Source of the DNA: Gemmatimonadota bacterium
GTDB lineage: Bacteria; Gemmatimonadota; Gemmatimonadetes; Longimicrobiales; RSA9
Direction of reading: 5' to 3'
DNA: 35,301 bases
Assembly: GCA_019689775.1 (NCBI GenBank)
Contig: JADGGV010000003.1
Coordinates: 1-35,301 of the forward strand
Shown here: piece after piece, positions 22,377 through 33,295 of the stretch
Numbering within the stretch: position 1 is the stretch's first letter
How the letters are laid out: every line of letters begins with the position of its first letter
The notes under the pieces: model-generated
Seen by the model: only the letters and a program-made list of their open reading frames with translations
What the model was told of the DNA's origin: nothing
Database searches by the model: none
Program-made: the position numbers and the translations under genes

Positions 22377-23921
22377 ATGGCACACGTCGGCCCCGGCGCC
22401 GCCGCCCCGCGCCGGCGATCGGCCATAAGTGCAAGCGGCCGGCGCCTGGAGCAACGCCGACGCGCCGTCCTGCGCCGCACGCAGCAGCCCGCCCGGCGCC
22501 ACACCCAGCGCCACCACCAGGATCGCCGCCGCGACGAGCGCGGCGGTCATCGCGCGCGGCGTGCGAACCGGCTGCGGCGCGCCGGCCGGCGCCTCGCGGA
22601 ACCACATGTACCACGCCACGCGCAGGTAGTACCAGTAGGACACCAGCGACGTCAGGACCAGGATGACGGCCAGCCAGTTCATCCCCTTCTCGACCGCGGC
22701 GCGCAGGATGAAGACCTTCCCGATGAAGCCACCGGTGAAGGGGAAGCCGGCCAGCGAGAGGAGGAAGATCGTCATCACGACGCCGAGCAACGGCTGGCGC
22801 CAGCCCAACCCGCTGTAGCTCTCGATGTCGAGCCACTCCTCCCCGCGCCCCGCCACCGCCACCATGACGGCGAAGGCGCCGATCGTCATGAGCGTGTAGA
22901 TGACGAGGTAGAACAGGAACGACGCCGCGCCGATCACGCTGGCCGACGCCAACGCCACCAGGAGGTAGCCGGCATGCGCGATGCTGGAGTACGCCAGCAT
23001 GCGCTTCACGTTCGGCTCGACGAGAGCCGTCAGGTTGGCCACCACCATCGTGAGGATCGCGAGCCAGAAGACCATCCGCCCCCAGGTGTCGTAGAGGCCC
23101 GGGAACGCGGTCAGGAAGACCCGCAGGAACGCCGCGAACGCCGCCGCCTTCACCGACGCCGCCATGAACGCCGTCACCGGCGCCGGCGCCCCCTCGTACG
23201 CGTCGGGCGTCCACATGTGGAACGGCACCGCGGCGACCTTGAAGCCGAACCCGACAGCGAGCAACGCCATGCCGATCGTGACGAGCGGGTTCGCCCGAAG
23301 CCCGTCCACCCCGATCGCCTGCGCAACCAGGGTGAGGTTCGTGGTGCGCGCCCCGCCGTAGACCAGCGCGATCCCGAAGAGGAAGAACGCGCTGGAGAAG
23401 GCGCCCAGGAGGAAGTACTTGATGGCGCCCTCGGCCGACAGGCGGCTCCGGCGATTCGCCCCCGTCAGCACGTAGATCGGCACCGACAGCAGCTCGAGGC
23501 CGAGGAAGATGAGCATCAGGTCGCGCGTCCCCGCGAACAGCATCATCCCCACGGTCGAGAGGAGCATCAGCACGTACAGCTCGCCCAGCCGCAGCCGCTC
23601 CTCCTCGAGGTACCGGGTCGAGATCAGCACGAACAGCACGCCGGCCAGGAGGAAGAGGAAGTTCGTGAAGACCCGGAACCCATCCAGCGCGATCACACCC
23701 GTCGGCGTCGCCTCGCGCAGCGTCAACAGCCAGAGATTGGCCGCGCCCGCGAGCAGCAGCCCGAGCAGCGTGAGCCAGGCGATGGCCGGGCTGGACGGCT
23801 CGCTCCGATCTTCCTTCTGGAAGACGTCGACGAGCAGGATCAGCATCGCCCACACCGTGAGCAGCACCTCGGGGAGGAGCGCCACGATGTACTGGATCTG
23901 ACTGGAAAAATCGATGTTCAT
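22350..23921 (-). CDS. nuoN: NADH-quinone oxidoreductase subunit N
   Basis: NuoN is one of three antiporter-like proton-pumping subunits of complex I in the inner membrane. The protein has 523 residues with about 14 hydrophobic segments. The conserved charged residues of the pump channel are visible: E143 (FLGLELLSVPIYVL) and K228 (GFGFKVAAVPFHMWTPDAYEG). The last 20 or so residues (TYGRSPARGGGAGADVCHL and following) are not hydrophobic and look like a non-conserved tail. The stop codon forms part of a promoter for the next gene. It follows nuoM by 29 bp and ends the nuo operon. Confidence 0.96.
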   Translation of the reverse strand: MNIDFSSQIQYIVALLPEVLLTVWAMLILLVDVFQKEDRSEPSSPAIAWLTLLGLLLAGAANLWLLTLREATPTGVIALDGFRVFTNFLFLLAGVLFVLISTRYLEEERLRLGELYVLMLLSTVGMMLFAGTRDLMLIFLGLELLSVPIYVLTGANRRSRLSAEGAIKYFLLGAFSSAFFLFGIALVYGGARTTNLTLVAQAIGVDGLRANPLVTIGMALLAVGFGFKVAAVPFHMWTPDAYEGAPAPVTAFMAASVKAAAFAAFLRVFLTAFPGLYDTWGRMVFWLAILTMVVANLTALVEPNVKRMLAYSSIAHAGYLLVALASASVIGAASFLFYLVIYTLMTIGAFAVMVAVAGRGEEWLDIESYSGLGWRQPLLGVVMTIFLLSLAGFPFTGGFIGKVFILRAAVEKGMNWLAVILVLTSLVSYWYYLRVAWYMWFREAPAGAPQPVRTPRAMTAALVAAAILVVALGVAPGGLLRAAQDGASALLQAPAACTYGRSPARGGGAGADVCHLTPRRPLG

Positions 23922-23950
23922 TCGAGGTTGTCTTCCGCGTCAGGGCCGCA

Positions 23951-25540
23951 TCACGGCTGCCGCGCCACGACCAGCCGCCCGGCGCGCGCCGCGGGCGGCG
24001 CATCCAGCCCGATCATCGGCGGCGGCGCGATCCGGCGTTGCTCGACCGTCGTCAGCAACTCCTCGATGCTCGTCTGCGTCGCATCCAGGAACGGCTTCGG
24101 GTAGACGCCGATCCAGATCATCGCCGCGACGAGCGGCGCCAGCACCACGATCTCACGTCGGCTGAGGTCCGGCAGCGTCTGGTTCTCCGGCTTGTCCAGC
24201 GCGTTGAACCAGATGCGCTGCACCATCGGCAGCATGTAGTACGCGGCGAAGATGACGCCCGACGCGCCGATGAGCGCCACCCACGGGTGCGTCAGGAACG
24301 TCCCGATCAGCGAGAGGAACTCGCCCACGAAGCCGCTCGTGCCCGGCAGCCCGATGCTCGCCAGCGCCGTGATCACGAAGACCGTGGCGAACAGCGGCAT
24401 GACGGCCGCGAGCCCGCCGAACGCCGCGATCTCGCGCGTGTGGCGCCGCTCGTAGAGCATCCCGAGGAGCAGGAACATCGCGCCCGTCGAGGCCCCGTGC
24501 GACAGCATGACGATCATCGCGCCCTGAAGCCCTTGCACGGTCAGCGCGAAGATGCCGAGCACCACGAAGCCCATGTGGGCGACCGACGTGTAGGCGATCA
24601 GCTTCTTCGCGTCCGGCTGCACCGCGGCGACCCACGCCGTGTAGATGATCCCCGCCAGACCGAACGCGAGCACGATCCCGACCAGCAGCGGCGCCGTGGA
24701 CGCCTGCGGGAAGAACGGCAGCAGGAAGCGCAGGAAGCCGTAGCCGCCCATCTTCAGCAGCACCGCCGCAAGGATCACCGACCCGGGCGTCGGCGCCTCG
24801 ACGTGGGCATCCGGCAGCCACGTGTGGAACGGGAAGAGCGGCACCTTGATGGCGAACGCCAGCCCGAACGCCAGGAACAGCCAGATCTGCTCGCGGTACG
24901 TCAGCGGCACCTGGAGCAGATCGAGGTAGGCGAAGGAGTACTCACCCGTCAGCGCGTGGAACTTGAACACCATGTACAGGATCGCCACCAGCATGAGCAA
25001 CGACCCGAACGTGGTGTACAGGAAGAACTTGATCGCCGCGTAGACCCGCCGCTCCCCGCCCCAGATGCCGATGATGAAGTACATCGGCACCAGCATGACC
25101 TCCCAGAACATGAAGAACAGGAAGAGGTCGAGGGCGACAAACACCCCGACGATGCCCGTCTCGAGCAGGAGCATCATGGCGTAGAACGTCCGCTCCCGCT
25201 TCGTGATGTAGCGGAACGACCCCAGCACCGTGAGCGGCATGATGAAGGTCGTCAGCAACACCAGGAAGAGGCTGATGCCGTCGAGGCCGACGCGGTAGTA
25301 GATCCCCCACGGCCGGATCCAGGGCATCGTGGTCGCGAACTGGAACGCCGCCGTCGCCGGGTTGAAGGCGGGCCACAGCGGGATCGACACGATGAACTCG
25401 ACGAGCGTCACGACGAGCGCGAGCCGCTTCGAGACCGCCTCGGGCGCCAGGAGCACACCGAACATCCCGACGAGCGGGAACCAGATCAGGAAGTGGAGCG
25501 CCCAGCCCGCGAAGTGAATGTGCTCGAGGAAGACGTTCAT
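23951..25540 (-). CDS. nuoM: NADH-quinone oxidoreductase subunit M
   Basis: This is the second antiporter-like subunit of complex I. It has 529 residues and about 14 membrane helices. The key E147 lies in FMFWEVMLVPMYFIIGIWGG and K232 in FAIKVPLFPFHTWLPDAHVE, both invariant in NuoM. The cytoplasmic or periplasmic tail after the last helix is Pro- and Arg-rich. The ATG at 25540 lies 7 bp after the nuoL stop, with a GAGG element overlapping that stop. Confidence 0.97.
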   Translation of the reverse strand: MNVFLEHIHFAGWALHFLIWFPLVGMFGVLLAPEAVSKRLALVVTLVEFIVSIPLWPAFNPATAAFQFATTMPWIRPWGIYYRVGLDGISLFLVLLTTFIMPLTVLGSFRYITKRERTFYAMMLLLETGIVGVFVALDLFLFFMFWEVMLVPMYFIIGIWGGERRVYAAIKFFLYTTFGSLLMLVAILYMVFKFHALTGEYSFAYLDLLQVPLTYREQIWLFLAFGLAFAIKVPLFPFHTWLPDAHVEAPTPGSVILAAVLLKMGGYGFLRFLLPFFPQASTAPLLVGIVLAFGLAGIIYTAWVAAVQPDAKKLIAYTSVAHMGFVVLGIFALTVQGLQGAMIVMLSHGASTGAMFLLLGMLYERRHTREIAAFGGLAAVMPLFATVFVITALASIGLPGTSGFVGEFLSLIGTFLTHPWVALIGASGVIFAAYYMLPMVQRIWFNALDKPENQTLPDLSRREIVVLAPLVAAMIWIGVYPKPFLDATQTSIEELLTTVEQRRIAPPPMIGLDAPPAARAGRLVVARQP

Positions 25541-25547
25541 CCGGTCC

Positions 25548-27584
<2,037 letters not shown>

Positions 27585-27585
27585 G

Positions 27586-27879
27586 CTACCACCGGAGCAG
27601 GTTGAAGTTCTTGATGTCGACCGTCTCGATGTGGCGGAAGATCGAGATGATGATGGCCAGCCCGACGGCTGCCTCCGCGGCCGCGACGGAAATGACAAAG
27701 AAGACGAACACCTGGCCCTCGATCCCGACGGCCCGGGAGAGGGCGATGAACGCCAGGTTCGCGGCGTTGAGCATCAGCTCGACGCACATGAACAGGATGA
27801 TCGCGTTGCGGCGGATGACCACGCCGAGCACGCCGATGGCGAACAGGATCGCCGCCAACACCAGGGAGAGCGTGAGCAT
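27586..27879 (-). CDS. nuoK: NADH-quinone oxidoreductase subunit K
   Basis: A small three-helix complex I membrane subunit of 97 residues. The two buried glutamates needed for proton transfer are present, E34 (LFMCVELMLNAANLAF) and E69 (VAAAEAAVGLAIIIS). The end DIKNFNLLRW is typical. It starts 4 bp after nuoJ. Confidence 0.96.
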   Translation of the reverse strand: MLTLSLVLAAILFAIGVLGVVIRRNAIILFMCVELMLNAANLAFIALSRAVGIEGQVFVFFVISVAAAEAAVGLAIIISIFRHIETVDIKNFNLLRW

Positions 27880-27883
27880 CGCG

Positions 27884-28402
27884 TCACACCCTCCGCTTGG
27901 CGAGGACCACGGCCCCGATCGCGGCGACGAGCAGCAGCACCGACGTCACCTCGAAGGCCACCGAGAAGTCGCGGAACAGCGGCGCGGCGATCACGCCGAC
28001 GGCGCCCTGGCGTTGGACCAGCTCGTCGAGCGGCGAGGTCAGCCCGGACGGCAGCTCCAGCGACGGGGTGCGCACCGCGCGGTACAGCACGAACCCGATC
28101 AGGCCCGAGGCCAGCCCGCCCAGCACCAGCCACACGCCCCGTCGCAGGTCGGCGTGGTAGTCGTGCCCCAGATTGAGCAACATGATCACGAACAGGAACA
28201 GCACCATGATGGCGCCGGCGTAGACGATGACCTGGATCGCCGAGATGAAAAAGGCGCCCAGGAGCACGTAGATCGCCGCCAGGCCGAAGAACGTCACGAC
28301 CAGCGAGAGCAGGCTGCCCACCGGATTGCGGCTCAGCACCATGCCGAGCGCACCGAGGACCGCCTCCGCGGCGAAGATCCACCAGAGGATTTCCCTGATC
28401 AT
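27884..28402 (-). CDS. nuoJ: NADH-quinone oxidoreductase subunit J
   Basis: A five-helix complex I membrane subunit next to the quinone site. From ATG 28402 it has 172 residues, beginning MIREILWWIFAAEAVLGAL. The signature YAGAIMVLFLFVIMLLNLG (about residues 60-80) marks the helix with the pi-bulge seen in structures of this subunit. The start overlaps the nuoI stop by 4 bp (ATGA). A longer in-frame start upstream would run across nuoI and lacks support. Confidence 0.95.
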   Translation of the reverse strand: MIREILWWIFAAEAVLGALGMVLSRNPVGSLLSLVVTFFGLAAIYVLLGAFFISAIQVIVYAGAIMVLFLFVIMLLNLGHDYHADLRRGVWLVLGGLASGLIGFVLYRAVRTPSLELPSGLTSPLDELVQRQGAVGVIAAPLFRDFSVAFEVTSVLLLVAAIGAVVLAKRRV

Positions 28403-28896
28403 TGCGAGGCCGGGTCTTCGGGGTCCCAGAGCGCCGCGAGCGGATGATCCTGCGCCATCAGCCGGTCGAGGTCGTAGATGAAGCGCTCGCGCGTGAATTC
28501 GGAGTTCTCGTAGTCCTGCCCCACGTGGATCGCCTCGACGGGGCAGACCTCCTGGCACATGCCGCAGAAGATGCAGCGGAACTCGTCGATCTCGTAGACG
28601 ATCGGATAGCGGTTCCCCTGATCGTCCTCACCCGGCACGAGTCGGATGCAGTTCGACGGGCAGATCGTCGGGCACAGCCCGCACGCGACGCACTTCGGCC
28701 GCCCGTCCGCGTGCACCGCCATGCGGTGCGTGCCGCGCCAGCGCGGCGCCAGCTCCGGCTTCACCTCCGGATACTGGAGCGTGACCTTCTGCGGCCGCAC
28801 CAGGTGCCGGAACGTCAGCGCCATCCCCTTGAGCGTCGCTCGCAGGTAGGACGTCGTCCCGACGGGCCGCTTCATGACCTTCACGCCGATGGCCAT
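28399..28896 (-). CDS. nuoI: NADH-quinone oxidoreductase subunit I (2 x [4Fe-4S])
   Basis: This peripheral-arm subunit passes electrons through clusters N6a and N6b toward NuoB. It has 165 residues. Two ferredoxin motifs are intact: C69, C72, C75, C79 (CVACGLCPTICP) and C108, C111, C114, C118 (CIFCGMCQEVCPVEAI). A GGAGG element precedes the ATG by 10 nt, in the 21-bp gap after nuoH. The N-terminal 35 residues are amphipathic and probably lie on the membrane. Confidence 0.97.
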   Translation of the reverse strand: MAIGVKVMKRPVGTTSYLRATLKGMALTFRHLVRPQKVTLQYPEVKPELAPRWRGTHRMAVHADGRPKCVACGLCPTICPSNCIRLVPGEDDQGNRYPIVYEIDEFRCIFCGMCQEVCPVEAIHVGQDYENSEFTRERFIYDLDRLMAQDHPLAALWDPEDPASQ

Positions 28897-28917
28897 CGGC
28901 CGTTCGCCTCCAGAGTG

Positions 28918-30240
28918 TCAGTCCCTGATGCCGGCGGGCTCCGGCTCCTCGACGGCGACGGGCATCGCCAGGCGCGCATCCACCCGCCGCCGCCGCCGAT
29001 CGTGCGCCGACGCGCCCGAGATCACGCGGTCGCGGTCGATGACCATGAAGAAGATCGCGGCGACGACCGCGTTCACCACGGTCAGGATCAGGCCGAACCC
29101 CAGACCGTATGGGATGCCGAGGGCGTCCAGCACGAGGATCGTCGTGCCCGTGACCACGATGAAGACGAGCGCGGTCGGCAGCATCACCTTCCAGCCGAGG
29201 TGCATCACCTGGTCGTAGCGGAAGCGCGGCACGGTCCAGCGCACCCACATGTAGAGCAGGATGAAGAAGCCGGTCTTCGTGGCGAAGGCGCCGAACGTCA
29301 GCAGCGTCTTCCACCAGGCAGGCTCCGCGCCGGCGACGACGCCGGGCGCGATCATGATCATATTGTCGCCCTGCCAGATCGGAATGTCCCAACCACCGAG
29401 GAACAGCGTCGCCATCACCGCCGACGCCGTCAGCATGTTCGAGTACTCACCGATGAAGAAGAGCGAGAACTTCATCGACGAGTACTCGGTGTGGTAGCCG
29501 GTGATGAGCTCCGATTCGGCCTCAGGCAGGTCGAACGGGAGGCGGTTCGTCTCCGCGAAGGCGGACACGACGAACAGGAAGAACGCGAGGCCGAGCGGCA
29601 GCGCGTACCAGAGGTGCATCGTCTGCTGGGCCCAGACGACCTGGGTCAGCGTCACGTTGCCGGCCAGCATGAACACCGGGATGAGGCTCATCCCGAGCGC
29701 GACCTCGTAGCTGACCATCTGCGCGCTCGCGCGCAGCCCGCCGAGGAACGCGTACTTGTTGTTCGACGCCCAGCCCGCCATCACGATCCCGTACACGCCC
29801 AGGCTGGTCAGCGCCAGGATGTAGAGGATGCCGATCGGCAGGTCCGCCACGACCATGTTGACGACGCCGACGCCCGGGATCGGCAGCGGCGACGCGAACG
29901 GAATGACGGCGAACGTCATCAGCGCCGGGATGCCCGTGAGCATCGGCGCCAGGATGTAGTAGATGTTCGCCGCCTTGGCCGGGTACATCTCCTCCTTGAC
30001 GAGATTCTTGAGCCCGTCCGCGAGCGGCTGGAGGATCCCCCGCGGCCCGACCCGGTTCGGCCCCAGGCGGTCCTGGATCCACGCCGAGATCCAACGTTCG
30101 AGCAGCGTCAGGTAGGCGACCACCACCATGACGCCCGTGAAGACCACGACCACCTTGATCACGGACGCGATCAGGAACGCCGTGTTCGAGAGCGGCTGCA
30201 CCTGGTGCAGCGGCACGTTCGTCGCCGGGAACTGGATCAT
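28918..30240 (-). CDS. nuoH: NADH-quinone oxidoreductase subunit H
   Basis: NuoH forms the membrane side of the quinone chamber in complex I. The protein has 440 residues, somewhat longer than many because of a charged C-terminal tail (HDRRRRRVDARLAMPVAVEEPEP). Conserved stretches are ERWISAWIQDRLGPNRVGP, LADGLKNLVKEE, and FAETNRLPFDLPEAESELI with its acidic loop, then GYHTEYSSMKFSLFFIGEY. The ATG at 30240 overlaps the nuoG stop by 4 bp. Confidence 0.96.
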   Translation of the reverse strand: MIQFPATNVPLHQVQPLSNTAFLIASVIKVVVVFTGVMVVVAYLTLLERWISAWIQDRLGPNRVGPRGILQPLADGLKNLVKEEMYPAKAANIYYILAPMLTGIPALMTFAVIPFASPLPIPGVGVVNMVVADLPIGILYILALTSLGVYGIVMAGWASNNKYAFLGGLRASAQMVSYEVALGMSLIPVFMLAGNVTLTQVVWAQQTMHLWYALPLGLAFFLFVVSAFAETNRLPFDLPEAESELITGYHTEYSSMKFSLFFIGEYSNMLTASAVMATLFLGGWDIPIWQGDNMIMIAPGVVAGAEPAWWKTLLTFGAFATKTGFFILLYMWVRWTVPRFRYDQVMHLGWKVMLPTALVFIVVTGTTILVLDALGIPYGLGFGLILTVVNAVVAAIFFMVIDRDRVISGASAHDRRRRRVDARLAMPVAVEEPEPAGIRD

Positions 30241-31976
30241 GCGCCCTCCGCCGCGCCGGCGCCGAGCTGGACCGGCTCGTTCAGGAGCGCGCCGCGCCCG
30301 CCGATCACCTCGTAGCTGAGCCCGCCGAACGCCTCGTACAGCTCGGCGGCACGCAGGAACGCCGAGGCGGCGTCGGCCGGCGCGGGCCCGTCATCCAGGC
30401 CGGCCAGCACGACGCCGAGCACCTGCCACGCCGGCCGCGCGAGCGGCGGCGGCTCGAGCGCCGGCCAGAAGCGCTGGACGCGCCCCTCGAAGTTCGTGAA
30501 CGTCCCCTCCTGCTCGACGAAGTTCGTCACCGGGAGGATGAAGTCGGCGTTCCGGACCGCGGGCCCCGGTTCCGAGCCGAGGTAGACGAAGAGCGCTGCG
30601 TCGGCGCCGAACGTCTCCGGCACATCCGCCAGCGCATCGCCGAGCACGAGGATGATCTTGCCGGCGGTCGTGAGCTCGTCGAGCCCGCCCGCCCCGGCGT
30701 CGTCGCCGACGCGGCGGAAGCCGACGGCGCGCAGCCCGCGCCCGTTCGCCGCCAGCTCACGGCGACGCGCCAGCTTCGGGAAGCCGGGGCAGACGACCTC
30801 GCTCGGCGCCGTGCGCACGCGGAAGACGGCGTCGCCGCCGCCGAGCACCTGCGCGAGCCGGTGGAGGAGCGCCACGTCCTCGTTCGCGTGGGCCGGCGAG
30901 GCGACGGCGAGCACGCCGTTCTCGCCGCGCAGCCCGCCGAGCCGCTGGACGAGCGCGACCACGGCATCGTGCCACGTCGCCGCCTGGAGGCGCCCCTGCG
31001 CGTCGCGCACCATCGGCCGCTCGCACCGCCCGGTCGGGTTCGGCCCGCCGCCGATCGTGTCGGCCATGCCGATCGTGCCCGTGGGCACGTTGGCGCGGTT
31101 GTACCACTCGTACTCGAGCCGCCCCTCCTCGCACATCCAGTAGGAGTTGACCTCGGGGTTCGGCCGCGGCCGCAGCCGCATGATCAGGTTGTCGCGGCTG
31201 TCGACGTAGACGTTGCACCCCTGCGAGCAGTTCGGGCAGATCGACGGGCTGCGGTCGAGGTCCCAGGCCCGCGCCTTGTGCAGGAAATCCTTCGACAGGA
31301 GCGCGCCGACCGGGCAGATGTCAATGATGTTCCCTGCCCAGAGGTCACCGTCCAGGCCCTCGTCGAAGAACGTGTCGATCACGGACCGGTTGCCGCGCTG
31401 CACCACGCACAGCGCGTCGTTGCCGGCGATCTCGCGCATGAAGCGCACGCAGCGGGTGCACATGATGCACCGGTCGCCCTCGTAGAGGACGTCGCCGCCG
31501 AAGTCGTCCTGGTTGAGCACCCGCTTGGGCTCGACGACCCGGCCGTGCTTGCGCCCCTCCGCGTGCGTGTAGTCTTGCAGCTTGCACTCGCCGGCCTTGT
31601 CGCAGATCGGGCAGTCGAGCGGATGGTTCAGCAGGTAGAACTCGAGGTTCCCCTCCCGCGCCGCCCGCGCCTTGGCCGACTCCGTGAGGATGCTCTGCCC
31701 CTCGCCGACCACCGTCACGCACGCCGGCTGGAGCTTGGGCGCACCCTCGATCTCGACCAGGCACATCCGGCACATGGCCGGCGCCGAGAGGCCCGGGTGG
31801 TAGCAGTAGTAGGGGATCCCGATGCCGGCCGCCTCCGCCGCCTCGATGATCCGCGTCCCCTTGGGGACGCTCACCGCCACGCCGTTGATCGTGCAGTTCA
31901 CCAGGTCCTGCGGCGGCGGCGCCGCGGCCCCGGCGGCATCGCTCCCGGCGGACGTCCCCTGTCCCGTGATCGCCAT
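30237..31976 (-). CDS. nuoG: NADH-quinone oxidoreductase subunit G (short form)
   Basis: NuoG carries several Fe-S clusters of the complex I electron wire. It has 579 residues, shorter than the roughly 780-900 of Thermus or E. coli, so the molybdopterin-oxidoreductase-like C-terminal part is reduced. Cluster ligands are complete: [2Fe-2S] C58, C69, C72, C86; [4Fe-4S] H118, C122, C125, C131; [4Fe-4S] C170, C173, C176, C221; and an additional C247, C250, C254, C282 set matching the off-path N7 cluster. The first 24 residues are a non-conserved Ala/Pro-rich leader. GGGAG lies 8 nt before the ATG, and the gene is 13 bp after nuoF. Confidence 0.95.
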   Translation of the reverse strand: MAITGQGTSAGSDAAGAAAPPPQDLVNCTINGVAVSVPKGTRIIEAAEAAGIGIPYYCYHPGLSAPAMCRMCLVEIEGAPKLQPACVTVVGEGQSILTESAKARAAREGNLEFYLLNHPLDCPICDKAGECKLQDYTHAEGRKHGRVVEPKRVLNQDDFGGDVLYEGDRCIMCTRCVRFMREIAGNDALCVVQRGNRSVIDTFFDEGLDGDLWAGNIIDICPVGALLSKDFLHKARAWDLDRSPSICPNCSQGCNVYVDSRDNLIMRLRPRPNPEVNSYWMCEEGRLEYEWYNRANVPTGTIGMADTIGGGPNPTGRCERPMVRDAQGRLQAATWHDAVVALVQRLGGLRGENGVLAVASPAHANEDVALLHRLAQVLGGGDAVFRVRTAPSEVVCPGFPKLARRRELAANGRGLRAVGFRRVGDDAGAGGLDELTTAGKIILVLGDALADVPETFGADAALFVYLGSEPGPAVRNADFILPVTNFVEQEGTFTNFEGRVQRFWPALEPPPLARPAWQVLGVVLAGLDDGPAPADAASAFLRAAELYEAFGGLSYEVIGGRGALLNEPVQLGAGAAEGA

Positions 31977-31989
31977 CGCGCAAACTCCC

Positions 31990-33291
31990 TCAGGCCACTG
32001 CCGCCGCGGCCACCGGGCAGGCGCCGTGGTGGATGTGGCCCAGGTAGTCGTCCTTGAACTTCTTCAGCGAGCTCATCACCGGAGCCGCACAGGAATCGCT
32101 GAGCACGCAGATCGTCGTGCCGGTCATGTTCGTCGACAGATCCACGAGCTTCTCGAGGTCGGCCTCCGTCCCGAGCCCCGCCTCGATGCGCCGCATGATC
32201 TTCGCGACCCACGCCGTCCCCTCGCGGCACGGCGTGCACTGGCCGCACGACTCATGGGCGTAGAACTCCACCATGCGCCGGACCTGCTTGACCATGCAGG
32301 TGCGGTCGTCCATGACGATGACCGAGGCGGTGCCGAGCATGCTCCCGGCGGCGATGACGCTCTCGTAATCCAGGTTGATGTCGCACTCCTCGGCGGCCAG
32401 GATCGGGACCGAGCTGCCGCCTGGGATCACGGCCTTCAGCTTGCGACCGTCGCGGATGCCGCCGCAGACGTCGTACAGCAGCTCGTGCATCGGGAAGCCG
32501 AGCGGGAACTCGTAGTTGCCGCGCCGCACCACGTGCCCCGAGACGTTGAAGAGCTTCGTGCCCGGGCTCTTCTCCGTGCCGAAGCCCCGGTACCAGGCGG
32601 CCCCCTTGTTGATGATGTGCGGGACCGCGCACAGCGTCTCGACGTTGTTGATCGTCGTCGGCCGGCCGAAGGCGCCCGAGACCGCCGGGAAGGGCGGCTT
32701 GACCCGCGGCTGCCCGCGGCGCCCCTCCAGCGAGTTCATCAGCGCCGTCTCCTCGCCGCAGATGTAGGCGCCCGCCCCAAGGTGCAGCGTGACGTCGATG
32801 TCGATCCCCGTGCCGAGGATGTTCTTCCCGGCCAGCCCGTTCTGGTACGCCTCCTCGATCGCGCGCGCCACCACCTGGGCGGGCTCGAAGAACTCGCCGC
32901 GCACGTAGATGTAGACGTGATCGGCCTGGATGGCGTACGCGCCGATCAGCGCGCCCTCGATGAGCTGGTGCGGCGTCCAGCGGATCAGCTCCCGGTCCTT
33001 GAACGCGCCCGGCTCGGATTCGTCGGAGTTGACCAGCAGGTAGCTCGGGCCCGTCTTCTCCTTCGGCATGAACGACCACTTCACGCCGGTCGGGAAGCCC
33101 GCCCCGCCGCGCCCGCGCAGCCCGCTCGCCTTGACCTCCTCGATGACCGCGTCGCGACCCATCTCAATGGCCTTGCGCAGCGCCTGGTAGCCGCCGCGCT
33201 TCTTCCAGCCGTCGAGCGTCCGGGCCTCCGGATCTCCGAAGTACTCGGAGAGGATCCGCGTCTCCTTCTCGTGCCGGAACGGATACGCCAT
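31990..33291 (-). CDS. nuoF: NADH-quinone oxidoreductase subunit F (NADH/FMN)
   Basis: NuoF binds NADH and FMN and passes electrons to cluster N3. From ATG 33291 it has 433 residues. The NADH/FMN site appears as GLRGRGGAGFPTGVKW (57-72) and AGAYICGEETALMNSLEG (173-190). Cluster ligands are C349, C352 and C355 (ESCGQCTPCREGT) plus C395 (TICVLSDS). The C-terminus HHGACPVAAAAVA includes one more Cys. The gene starts 4 bp after the nuoE stop; an upstream in-frame extension overlaps nuoE and is rejected. Confidence 0.96.
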   Translation of the reverse strand: MAYPFRHEKETRILSEYFGDPEARTLDGWKKRGGYQALRKAIEMGRDAVIEEVKASGLRGRGGAGFPTGVKWSFMPKEKTGPSYLLVNSDESEPGAFKDRELIRWTPHQLIEGALIGAYAIQADHVYIYVRGEFFEPAQVVARAIEEAYQNGLAGKNILGTGIDIDVTLHLGAGAYICGEETALMNSLEGRRGQPRVKPPFPAVSGAFGRPTTINNVETLCAVPHIINKGAAWYRGFGTEKSPGTKLFNVSGHVVRRGNYEFPLGFPMHELLYDVCGGIRDGRKLKAVIPGGSSVPILAAEECDINLDYESVIAAGSMLGTASVIVMDDRTCMVKQVRRMVEFYAHESCGQCTPCREGTAWVAKIMRRIEAGLGTEADLEKLVDLSTNMTGTTICVLSDSCAAPVMSSLKKFKDDYLGHIHHGACPVAAAAVA

Positions 33292-33295
33292 GTCT

